NCBI GenBank assembly: GCA_019894765.1
Contig: JAGXNT010000061.1
Coordinates: 1-40,763, forward strand
DNA: 40,763 nt
DNA from: Candidatus Heimdallarchaeota archaeon
GTDB taxonomy: Archaea > Asgardarchaeota > Heimdallarchaeia > JABLTI01
Direction of reading: 5' to 3'
The notes beneath the pieces are model-generated. The model was not told the origin of the DNA. It ran no database searches and saw only the letters and a program-made list of their open reading frames with translations. Of this stretch, positions 16,357 to 23,178 are shown piece by piece (position 1 is the stretch's first letter; each line of letters starts with the position of its first letter). The position numbers were made by a program, and so were the translations under genes.

Positions 16357-17517
16357 GTGTCCACAGAGAAAGCAGATAGTGCAAATAATACTCAAGCAAT
16401 CCAAGAAAAAGATGAAACATCAACTAAATTAGATGAAGATAAAGAACCAACTATTACTGAAAAAGAACCCAAGCTTGGAATATTTGAGAAATTCCTTGCG
16501 TTATGGGTTGCACTCTGTATGGGTATTGGAATTCTCCTATCTGTTTATTTACCAAAATTTGGTGAAACCTTAAACAATTGGAATTTGTTGGAATCGTGGA
16601 GAGGGGGTATAGGAATCAATATACCAATTGGCATATGTTTATTCTTAATGATGTATCCTGCTATGTTGAATCTTCAATTCAAAGAAGTGAAAAAACTGGG
16701 TAAAAACCCATTACCAATAATATTGACATTAGTTTCTAATTGGATAATAGCTCCATTAGTTGCAGCTGGTTTAGCTTATCTAATTCTTCCAGGAAATCCT
16801 GATTTAATTATTGCTGTTATCTTGTTGGGATCAAGTCCATGTACTGCCATGGTTTTAGTTTGGGGAACACTAGCAAAAGGGAATCAAGAACAAAATGTGA
16901 TAAACACGAGCATTAATACTGTATCAATTATGTTTCTTTACGTTCCAATTGTCTCATTATTAGCTGGTATAGGAAGTTTAAGTATTGATAGATTAATTTT
17001 ATTCATCACAGTATCCATCTTTATCGGCGCTCCATTAATTCTTGGACTTTTAAGTAAAGTACTTTTAGTAAGAGCCAAAGGCCAAGAATGGTTTGATACT
17101 AAATATCGTCCTGTTGTTAGCAAAATTTCAATTGTTGCTCTTCTTAGTACATTAATCATTCTCTTTTCTATTAATGGTAATAAACTAATAGAATACCCAT
17201 TGGAATTGCTTTTAGTTTCCGCTCCACTACTTATCGGATTCTTCATTGTTGTTGGATTGAATCTTTTAGTTACAAAATTATTCCGACTTGAATACCGCGA
17301 GGCAATTATCACAACAATCATTGGCAGTTCAAGTCATTTCGAAATAGCCATTGCAACTGCTCTTGGTATAAGTGCATTAGCTGCTCTTGGTACAACGATG
17401 GGCCTTTTCTGGGAAGTACCAATAATGCTTAGTTTGGTTTACCTTGGTAAATGGTTAAATAAGAAAGGATTTTGGAAAGGTCGAAAGAAGGAAGAAATTA
17501 TTCAAACAGCAACGTAA
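16357..17517 (+). CDS. acr3: ACR3-family arsenite efflux transporter
   Basis: A 386-residue membrane protein of the ACR3 (bile acid:Na+ symporter superfamily) type that exports arsenite. Ten hydrophobic segments are visible. The signature LLGSSPCTAMVLVWGTLAKG includes the conserved Cys162 in helix 4. The second family block is SSSHFEIAIATALG, followed by WEVPIMLSLV at the last helix. An unusual acidic, probably cytosolic N-terminal extension of about 42 residues precedes the core. GTG start at 16357 with GGTGA upstream. Together with the ArsR gene it indicates arsenic stress, though no arsenate reductase is in the window. Regulator 2 converges with it 57 bases downstream. Confidence 0.92.
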   Translation: MSTEKADSANNTQAIQEKDETSTKLDEDKEPTITEKEPKLGIFEKFLALWVALCMGIGILLSVYLPKFGETLNNWNLLESWRGGIGINIPIGICLFLMMYPAMLNLQFKEVKKLGKNPLPIILTLVSNWIIAPLVAAGLAYLILPGNPDLIIAVILLGSSPCTAMVLVWGTLAKGNQEQNVINTSINTVSIMFLYVPIVSLLAGIGSLSIDRLILFITVSIFIGAPLILGLLSKVLLVRAKGQEWFDTKYRPVVSKISIVALLSTLIILFSINGNKLIEYPLELLLVSAPLLIGFFIVVGLNLLVTKLFRLEYREAIITTIIGSSSHFEIAIATALGISALAALGTTMGLFWEVPIMLSLVYLGKWLNKKGFWKGRKKEEIIQTAT

Positions 17518-17574
17518 AAATCTCTTGAAAAATTAAAAAAATAAAGCTTTAATCTAAATGATCTAAACTTGTTG

Positions 17575-18210
17575 TTACATATTAGTCTCATTATAACAAT
17601 CCTTTATGACGTCTTGAACGTCATATTTCAAGCATAATGCAATCCATCCTACGAATTCTTTTACTGTATTAATTCCTTTCCAATCTAGTTCTGCGAATTG
17701 CTCTAATGCTTCAGGATCAGCATGTTCTAATAACTCTACGAATAATGAATGCTTTTCAATATCGAATCTATTAGCAATCTCAGTAAAACAAACTCCACAT
17801 CCTATTTTCTTATCGAATATACTGCTTAGTAACATTTTAGCTACTTCGAATTCATGTCGTATTTCACCATCTGCAAACTTCTTTGGCTTTTTGGAAATAA
17901 AGACTTTTGCTACTCTAGAGTATATTGTCTCAGTAATTAATATCCCCTCATCTACTGATGTTATACGTTTACCGGCTTTTGCAACCAATCCTAAGTTAAG
18001 TAATTTACCCAAATAACGATACAATGTCTTTTCGGATTTTTCATTTTCGTGTTTCCTGAAGCCCTCTTGAATATCAATTATTGTTAGTGGACCTTTTGCT
18101 AATATCTTCAGTACCCATGCTAAATTTATATCACTGAAACACATTGACTGCTCATCATTTAGTATTAGAATTGCTTTTTGTTTGTAGGTTATTGCTTGTT
18201 GTTTTAGCAT
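17575..18210 (-). CDS. Winged-helix regulator 2 of the micro-peptide regulon
   Basis: A 211-residue paralogue of the genes at 6889 and 18682. The N-terminal half is a winged helix: DINLAWVLKILAKGPLTIIDI, SEKTLYRYLGKLLNLGLVAKAGKRIT and TIYSRVAKVF. The C-terminal half holds the shared block DWKGINTVKEFVGWIALCLK and a DCYN tail. The frame is open to 18267, but ATG at 18210 (MLKQQAITYKQKA) aligns with the other two and follows GGTG, so it is preferred. It is divergent from one micro-gene, with the shared operator between them. Confidence 0.85.
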   Translation of the reverse strand: MLKQQAITYKQKAILILNDEQSMCFSDINLAWVLKILAKGPLTIIDIQEGFRKHENEKSEKTLYRYLGKLLNLGLVAKAGKRITSVDEGILITETIYSRVAKVFISKKPKKFADGEIRHEFEVAKMLLSSIFDKKIGCGVCFTEIANRFDIEKHSLFVELLEHADPEALEQFAELDWKGINTVKEFVGWIALCLKYDVQDVIKDCYNETNM

Positions 18211-18277
18211 TTTTTCGACACCATACCTTTCTTTCTCATAAATACCACAAGATATTCTTAATTTCATGTTAGTGTAT

Positions 18278-18340
18278 GTCTCAAATACTTAAAAATCTTT
18301 TCTCATATCTGTGAGAATATTTATATATTTCTCTGAGAAT
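18278..18340. promoter_or_regulatory. Divergent promoter P2 around a shared TTCTCA/TGAGAA operator
   Basis: The central inverted repeat is TTCTCA-N6-TGAGAA (18300-18317). On the plus side comes TATTTATATATTT (18318-18330), then TGAGAAT (18334-18340). On the minus side comes a TATA-like sequence (complement of 18286-18297), then TGAGAC (18283-18278). One regulator dimer site could thus control both the micro-gene and regulator 2. Confidence 0.75.
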
Positions 18341-18420
18341 GTTTTTTTACACGAAAGATACGTTTGGGGTGTATTTATCCTGATTGAATCAAGTATTGAT
18401 GATATCGGGAGGTGAAAACA

Positions 18421-18507
18421 GTGAGACATGACAAAAAGATCAAACAAATAATTAAGAAAGATAAAGAAAGAGCAAGAATAAAATTCGCACTATATACAGG
18501 TAGATAA
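18421..18507 (+). CDS. Micro-peptide, 28 aa, ending RARIKFALYTGR
   Basis: A 28-residue, highly basic peptide from GTG at 18421, preceded by a strong ribosome binding site GGGAGGTGA (18407-18415) at ideal spacing. It begins VRHDKKIKQIIKK and ends RARIKFALYTGR. Compared with the micro-gene ending at 19878, the last eight codons differ mostly at third positions (GCA/GCC, GGT/GGC, AGA/AGG), as expected for a translated, selected peptide. Only one micro-gene is present at this locus. It is divergent from regulator 2. Confidence 0.78.
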   Translation: MRHDKKIKQIIKKDKERARIKFALYTGR

Positions 18508-18537
18508 ATAGCGATGGAATAAATGAAATCGTTATTT
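18506..18537 (+). terminator. Hairpin just after micro-gene 18421-18507
   Basis: AAATAGCGAT (18506-18515) pairs with ATCGTTATTT (18528-18537) with one mismatch around a 12-base loop. It begins at the stop codon, so it may end or protect the micro-gene transcript. Confidence 0.45.
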
Positions 18538-18681
18538 GTCAGCTATCTTTATCTGAAATTGGTTTTTATTATTGCTATTGTGCGAGAAACCACATTTAAA
18601 CGGTTTTTAAAAATAGAAACAATTCATCTTTAAAATATAAATAGAGAATAATAGATGAATGAGCATTTGATTTTTGTTTAT

Positions 18682-19326
18682 TTATTTGTCAAATAGTTCC
18701 TTGAGATCTTTTGCAATATCTCGTTGAGGAATTATAGCGAGCCAAGCAACAAATTGTAATAGAAAATTTACTCCGGCATAGTCTAATTGAGCCACCTTCT
18801 CGAGTGTTTCCTCAGAAGCATTTTCAAATAAATCAATGACTAATTGGTCTTTCTCTTCATCTAACTTATTAGCAAATTTTGTGAAAGCTTTCTCTGCGGC
18901 ATTCTTTCCAAAATGTTCACTCAAAAGAAGCCTTGTTGCATCCCACACTGGATTAATTTCTTCGTCTTTTGTCTCACGATCTTCTACAGGTATGACAGTT
19001 ATAAAGGCTATAGCAGAACGGGTGTAAATTGTTTCTGATGTTAAACTTGCCGAAGTTTTTGAGGTGATTCGTTTTCCTGCTTTCGCAACAAGTTTCGCTT
19101 TTATTAATTTGTGCAGGTATCTGTAGACCGATTTGTCAGATTTTTCCTCACCAATTTTTTGAAAAGTATCCACCAAATCACCTATAGTCATTGGTGCTTT
19201 TTTTAGAAATTTCAAAACATAAACAAGGTTTTCATCTTTAAAAAGATCGAGAATTTCCTTATCTCGAATTATAATTACTGGTTTCTGCTTAAAAGTAACT
19301 ACATTCTGTGTGCCTGCAACTGCCAT
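18682..19326 (-). CDS. Winged-helix regulator 3 of the micro-peptide regulon
   Basis: A 214-residue paralogue of regulators 1 and 2. Winged helix: DENLVYVLKFLKKAPMTIGDL, SDKSVYRYLHKLIKAKLVAKAGKRIT, TIYTRSAIAF. C-terminal block: DYAGVNFLLQFVAWLAIIPQ, ending without the cysteine tail of the others. ATG at 19326 follows GGTGG. It is divergent from a three-gene micro-peptide locus, and its own promoter has the TATA plus TGAGAA arrangement. It lies close behind the regulator 2 locus, suggesting local duplication. Confidence 0.85.
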   Translation of the reverse strand: MAVAGTQNVVTFKQKPVIIIRDKEILDLFKDENLVYVLKFLKKAPMTIGDLVDTFQKIGEEKSDKSVYRYLHKLIKAKLVAKAGKRITSKTSASLTSETIYTRSAIAFITVIPVEDRETKDEEINPVWDATRLLLSEHFGKNAAEKAFTKFANKLDEEKDQLVIDLFENASEETLEKVAQLDYAGVNFLLQFVAWLAIIPQRDIAKDLKELFDK

Positions 19327-19421
19327 TCGTTTTTTCCACCTTCTCTTAGAGAGATGCTTTACTAATCATACATAATTCTAATCAACTTATTAGTTAGTTT
19401 CTTATCTATATAATAAATAGT

Positions 19422-19439
19422 TTCTCAATGTTTATAAAT
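19422..19439 (-). promoter_or_regulatory. Regulator 3 promoter: TATA box plus TGAGAA half-site
   Basis: On the minus strand, CATTTATAAA is followed by CAT and TGAGAA (19427-19422). Upstream TAAGAATAA is shared with the regulator 1 promoter, so the two promoters align over about 28 bases. This supports common control of the regulators. Confidence 0.58.
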
Positions 19440-19487
19440 GTTATTCTTAAAGTTCTAATTTTCTTATCTCTTATAAGTGAACTCAAG

Positions 19488-19528
19488 TTCTCATGATAAT
19501 GAGAACGTTTATATACTAGTATGAGAAT
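19488..19528 (+). promoter_or_regulatory. Micro-gene promoter P3 with shared operator
   Basis: TTCTCA-N6-TGAGAA (19488-19505) is followed by TTTATATACTA (about 19508-19518) and half-site TGAGAAT (19522-19528). The distance from the inverted repeat to the half-site is 16 bases, as in P2. Confidence 0.77.
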
Positions 19529-19566
19529 AACTTCCTACCAAAGTGGTAAAGATTGGGTGAAAAAAA

Positions 19567-19668
19567 TTGAAAGAGAAGAAAATTATCACCTCAGATAAAG
19601 ATGGAAAGAAAGAAAGTGAAAAAGTCAAGATACTCTTGGCGATGTTTTACTCGGATGGATTAATATAA
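19567..19668 (+). CDS. Micro-peptide, 33 aa (first gene of locus 3)
   Basis: A 33-residue reading frame from TTG at 19567, with GGGTGA six bases upstream. It begins LKEKKIITSDKDGKK and ends EKVKILLAMFYSDGLI. It has the length of the first micro-gene of locus 1 and a similar basic-then-hydrophobic end, but lacks the final Gly-Arg. A competing 13-codon frame starts at GTG 19558. Translation is less certain than for the GR-ending peptides. Confidence 0.48.
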   Translation: MKEKKIITSDKDGKKESEKVKILLAMFYSDGLI

Positions 19669-19694
19669 TCACACTGTTCGTGGAGGAAACCACA

Positions 19695-19766
19695 ATGAAG
19701 GATCACAGACATCTTAAAGGCCAAATCAAGAAGGAAATCTCTCCCCCAGAGAGAATTAGAAAATAA
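19695..19766 (+). CDS. Micro-peptide, 23 aa, shortened family member
   Basis: A 23-residue basic peptide from ATG at 19695 with GGAGG at 19682-19686. It begins MKDHRHLKGQIKKE and ends PPERIRK. The N-terminal part resembles the peptide at 18421 (RHDKKIKQIIKK), but it stops where the conserved FALxTGR end would begin. It may be a decayed copy or a variant that has lost the conserved tail. Confidence 0.5.
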   Translation: MKDHRHLKGQIKKEISPPERIRK

Positions 19767-19788
19767 AAGGTAGAATGGAGGAATCACG

Positions 19789-19878
19789 CTGACGGTCAAA
19801 AAGCAAGAACACAAAAAGAAAATCCAAGCAGATAAAAATAAAACCAGAATGAGATTCGCCCTATTTACAGGCAGGTAA
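19789..19878 (+). CDS. Micro-peptide, 29 aa, ending KTRMRFALFTGR, non-standard start
   Basis: The conserved end KTRMRFALFTGR is followed by TAA at 19878. The frame has no ATG, GTG or TTG after the upstream stop (19771). CTG at 19789 is seven bases after GGAGG (19777-19781) and gives 29 residues, the length of its relatives; ACG at 19792 is another possibility. A five-codon frame (MEESR) starts at 19775 and ends on the TGA overlapping the CTG, so re-initiation is also possible. The conservation of the tail argues that it is translated in spite of the odd start. Confidence 0.62.
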   Translation: MTVKKQEHKKKIQADKNKTRMRFALFTGR

Positions 19879-19881
19879 GAA

Positions 19882-19901
19882 CGCTCCTTCCATGGGGAGC
19901 G
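19882..19901 (+). terminator. GC-rich hairpin ending micro-gene locus 3
   Basis: CGCTCC (19882-19887) pairs with GGAGCG (19896-19901). A second small stem CCC-N5-GGG follows (about 19912-19922), then a T-run. The local GC-richness stands out in this AT-rich window. Confidence 0.6.
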
Positions 19902-19983
19902 CCCCTTACTTCCCTTCTAGGGATTCGTTTTTTCGGGGAAGGAAATAATAATCATTTTTTAAATTCTAATTGAAAAATGCCAC

Positions 19984-19998
19984 TTAAGAAATTCTTAA
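19984..19998 (+). promoter_or_regulatory. Palindrome near the promoter of the surface-protein trio
   Basis: TTAAGAA-A-TTCTTAA lies about 40 bases before the ATG of the first surface protein and includes a TATA-like TTCTTAAATG. It may be an operator or just promoter sequence; no second copy was found before the other two genes. Confidence 0.35.
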
Positions 19999-20039
19999 AT
20001 GATGACTCTCTCACGTTAAGATAGAATAGGTGTTTTTCT

Positions 20040-21017
20040 ATGAACCGAAAAATTAAGATTTTTATGTTGACCAAAATAGTACTTGTACTATTTCTTGTTG
20101 GTAATTTTACCACAACTCATGCTGCTGATAGAGAATGGCAAGCAGGAGACATTTTTACTTTTACTGACTCAATAAATACTATTGTTACAGAATACGACCT
20201 TGAATACGATGTTCATGTTAAGACAGAAACCATCAACCAGGTTGTTGGAACCTTTAATGTCACTGAAATCAATTTATTATCCGGTAGGTATTATGCTATC
20301 TGGACTGATCCTTCTGGTTCTGGACCAAATAGCGGATATGATTTTTACGTAGATGATTACATTAGCACGTACCTAGATAATATCAATTCATTTCTAACAG
20401 TTGATTACGAATGGGACTATGGAACAAATAGTACAAAATTCGTCGCTTTTGGCATTAGTCTAAGCACTTGGTTACTGATAGAACCTGATTGGGCAAAACT
20501 CAATACAGCATTTATTGATGTATTTAATGAATCAGAAATCGTTGAAACTGTTGCAGACCCATATCAACCTATTATTTACAATATTACTCTTGGCGATTTC
20601 CTCAGTTCAATTTCCTATACTTTCATGGGGAAAAATAATCTTGCTGATGCTAAAAGTAGAATGAAATCAGACACTACCGAATGGAGTTTTGTATTTGATT
20701 TGTCAAATGTTATTTGTGAAGACATTTTAAATGGTACTCTAGGATATGACGAGTATTATCCTTCTCCTAAAGCAATCCTCACCTACGAAATGAGTTATTC
20801 AAAAGGTGGTGTTTTGCAAAGATCTCTCTTGGAAATGGATATGACTTCCCTTGTTGACAATTATCAAGGAGATATTTACTTTGAAATCCTCACTACATAT
20901 GGTGATCTCGCAGCTTTAACAGGCGATTTCGCTTATTGGATGGCGATTCCAGGATTTCTATTAATAGTGGCTGTGGTTAGAATTGCTAAACGAAAATCAA
21001 ATAGGAGTAAAAGGTGA
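20040..21017 (+). CDS. Surface-anchored protein, tandem family member 1
   Basis: A 325-residue exported protein: signal peptide (residues 5-28), a beta-rich outer domain and a C-terminal helix followed by RIAKRKSNRSKR. It shares with the next two genes the blocks AGDIFTF near the N-terminus, VDYEWDY, LLIEPDWAKLNTAF, VADPYQPIIYNITLGD and FMGKNNLADAKS. The family is not one I recognise. The stop overlaps the ribosome binding site of the next gene, so the two are coupled. Likely a cell-surface or envelope protein. Confidence 0.8.
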   Translation: MNRKIKIFMLTKIVLVLFLVGNFTTTHAADREWQAGDIFTFTDSINTIVTEYDLEYDVHVKTETINQVVGTFNVTEINLLSGRYYAIWTDPSGSGPNSGYDFYVDDYISTYLDNINSFLTVDYEWDYGTNSTKFVAFGISLSTWLLIEPDWAKLNTAFIDVFNESEIVETVADPYQPIIYNITLGDFLSSISYTFMGKNNLADAKSRMKSDTTEWSFVFDLSNVICEDILNGTLGYDEYYPSPKAILTYEMSYSKGGVLQRSLLEMDMTSLVDNYQGDIYFEILTTYGDLAALTGDFAYWMAIPGFLLIVAVVRIAKRKSNRSKR

Positions 21018-21022
21018 TTCAA

Positions 21023-21982
21023 ATGAAAACTAAAAACAAACTAATTCTTGTCTTATCTTTTGTCTCAATAATTCTTCTATTTAATACCTTTACATATGCG
21101 AATGCAGCAGAAGCTCCTTGGGCGGATGGCAGCATGTTTTCTTGGGCTGCTGAAAATATGATTCAAATTCATCTAATTAATTATGATGATGATGTTGAGT
21201 CAATTTTTGAAGCACGAACAGGATACATTTTCACCTTTAATCTAACAGATGTAGATAATAGCACTCTAACTTATGATTATAATACATTAGGTATGTTCGG
21301 TGGCGGTGGTACCAGTTCTTATGATGTTCAAGTTTTCAATGGATTGTATTCTCTTGGGAATATGTTCTTAGTTAGCTATGTTTGGGATTATGAATACAAT
21401 GTTACAGTGATGGAATCATTCAGCTTCACATTTCCATATTGGCTTTTAATTGAACCAAATTGGACAGCCATTAATAGTCAATTAGATGATGAATTTAATG
21501 GTAGCACCATATTGGATACTGTAGCTGATCCCTATCAACCAATTACCTATAATATTACTTTGAATGATGTGCTTAATGATGCCACTTCCTTTTCAATTAT
21601 GGGTAAAAATACCTTGGTAGAAGCAAAGCAACAATTTACTTCAGCAACACATAGATGGACTTTCGATTTTGATTATTCCAATGTTCAAAAAACTGGAAGA
21701 TTCAATTCAACAGCTGGTTACAACAATTACTATGCTTATGAAGTACGTACTGAAAAAACTATCCTAGAATTTTCAGATGCTGGTGTTCTCAATTACTTTG
21801 AAGATAGTGGAGAAACACAAGAAACATATGAAAACAGTATGAACAACTTTATTTACAAATCCTACATCAATTTTGGTGCTTACATCGCAACTGAAACATC
21901 CCCATTCTGTTTCCTAATCGCAATTCCTGCAGTAGCAAGTATGGTTATCTTTGTAAAATGGATGAATAAGAGAAGAAACTAA
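21023..21982 (+). CDS. Surface-anchored protein, tandem family member 2
   Basis: A 319-residue paralogue of its neighbours: signal peptide, ADGSMFSW, VSYVWDYEYNVT, LLIEPNWTAINSQ, VADPYQPITYNITLND, IMGKNTLVEAK, and a C-terminal helix ending KWMNKRRN. The ATG at 21023 is preferred because the GTG at 21014 is part of GGTGAT, which also overlaps the stop of member 1. Function unknown. Confidence 0.8.
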   Translation: MKTKNKLILVLSFVSIILLFNTFTYANAAEAPWADGSMFSWAAENMIQIHLINYDDDVESIFEARTGYIFTFNLTDVDNSTLTYDYNTLGMFGGGGTSSYDVQVFNGLYSLGNMFLVSYVWDYEYNVTVMESFSFTFPYWLLIEPNWTAINSQLDDEFNGSTILDTVADPYQPITYNITLNDVLNDATSFSIMGKNTLVEAKQQFTSATHRWTFDFDYSNVQKTGRFNSTAGYNNYYAYEVRTEKTILEFSDAGVLNYFEDSGETQETYENSMNNFIYKSYINFGAYIATETSPFCFLIAIPAVASMVIFVKWMNKRRN

Positions 21983-22098
21983 TCTCTTCATTCTTCATTT
22001 TTTCCACTTTTTTTTCTTTTATTTTACCTTAAATATGTCATGTTAGGAATTCTTATATGAGGATGCAATCTAATCTAATTAGCATTTAGGTGATGCTC

Positions 22099-23061
22099 AT
22101 GAGCAAAAAAATAAGAATTTTGATGTTGATCAATACAATCGCAGCGATCATATTACTAAGTAATATTGCAGCTGCACGAGCTGTTGCACCAGGTTGGAGT
22201 GCCGGCGATATTTATGTTTGGGGTACCAACGTAACTGTATTAGTAAAAACCTTTGATGAAGAAGAAGGCTTAGGCTCAAACATGGAGACTATCACATTAG
22301 GTGAAACTGAATACAACATTACAGCCATTGATGTTCTAAATCTAGAATATGATGCCTTTTATGCAAATTCTGGTGGCGGAGGTTTTATCAATGACCGGGA
22401 TTATTCCGCACAAGATCTCGTAGATGATGAGATGGATTTTGATGATTTCTTCGATGTGGATTACGTCTGGGATTACGTCAACAATGTTACTGTTTGCAAT
22501 GACTTTAGTGCTGGTATTAATTTAAATAATCGTTTCTTAATCGAACCTAATTGGGTAGTGTTAAACACAGGATTCCAAAATATGTGTAATGGTTCTGAAC
22601 TTTTAGATACACTTGCTGATCCATATGAACCGATAGTCTATAATTATACTCTTGGAGATGTTCTTGGAGCATTTTCAATGAAAATTATGGGTAAAAATAA
22701 ACTAAGTACTGCAGTAAGTCAATTCACAGACACTAAAAGAAAATGGACCTTTGAATTTGATCTTGGTGGTTATATCCAAGCAGATTATTTTAATGGTACT
22801 CACACTCTCTACCAGGCATATGATGAATACTTTATCTCTCTTGAATTTGAGTACACAATGGAAGGAGTTTTAGATCATTACGAAGTGATTTACAGAGGCA
22901 AAATAACAATAGATGAATTTACCTCTGAAATAGAAACAAGAACTGTTTATGCTTTGGGTGGTATGAAAGCAGCTTCCGCAAATTTCGCAACTTTCGCAGC
23001 AATTGGTGGTCTCATTTCAACAGCTATAATTGCTATTTTCCTCAAACGTAAGAAGAAGTGA
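22099..23061 (+). CDS. Surface-anchored protein, tandem family member 3
   Basis: A 320-residue paralogue: signal peptide (MSKKIRILMLINTIAAI onward), SAGDIYVWG, VDYVWDYVNNVTV, FLIEPNWVVLNTGF, LADPYEPIVYNYTLGD, IMGKNKLSTA and a C-terminal helix ending LKRKKK. ATG at 22099 follows AGGTGAT (22088-22094), which makes the earlier GTG and ATG unlikely. It has its own upstream gap of about 110 bases with a possible TATA element (ACCTTAAATATG). Confidence 0.8.
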   Translation: MSKKIRILMLINTIAAIILLSNIAAARAVAPGWSAGDIYVWGTNVTVLVKTFDEEEGLGSNMETITLGETEYNITAIDVLNLEYDAFYANSGGGGFINDRDYSAQDLVDDEMDFDDFFDVDYVWDYVNNVTVCNDFSAGINLNNRFLIEPNWVVLNTGFQNMCNGSELLDTLADPYEPIVYNYTLGDVLGAFSMKIMGKNKLSTAVSQFTDTKRKWTFEFDLGGYIQADYFNGTHTLYQAYDEYFISLEFEYTMEGVLDHYEVIYRGKITIDEFTSEIETRTVYALGGMKAASANFATFAAIGGLISTAIIAIFLKRKKK

Positions 23062-23178
23062 AAGTTAATTTCCGCTTTTTTCTTTTTTTCTTTTCTTTTA
23101 TCTTCTCTTTTGCCTTAATCTGAAGTTATTTTAAAGTTCTTCTCATTTTATTCCTTCTTCTGGAACGCTGGAATCTTA

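Noticed and set aside
18339..18383. A 14-codon frame (MFFYTKDTFGVYLS) just after promoter P2
   Set aside because: It has no ribosome binding site, does not resemble the other micro-peptides, and has no counterpart at P1 or P3.
7645..19878. Micro-peptides as toxins of a toxin-antitoxin system
   Set aside because: They are basic but lack a toxin-like membrane helix, the regulator faces away on its own promoter rather than in one operon, and the link with a peptide-binding protein fits signalling better. It cannot be fully excluded.
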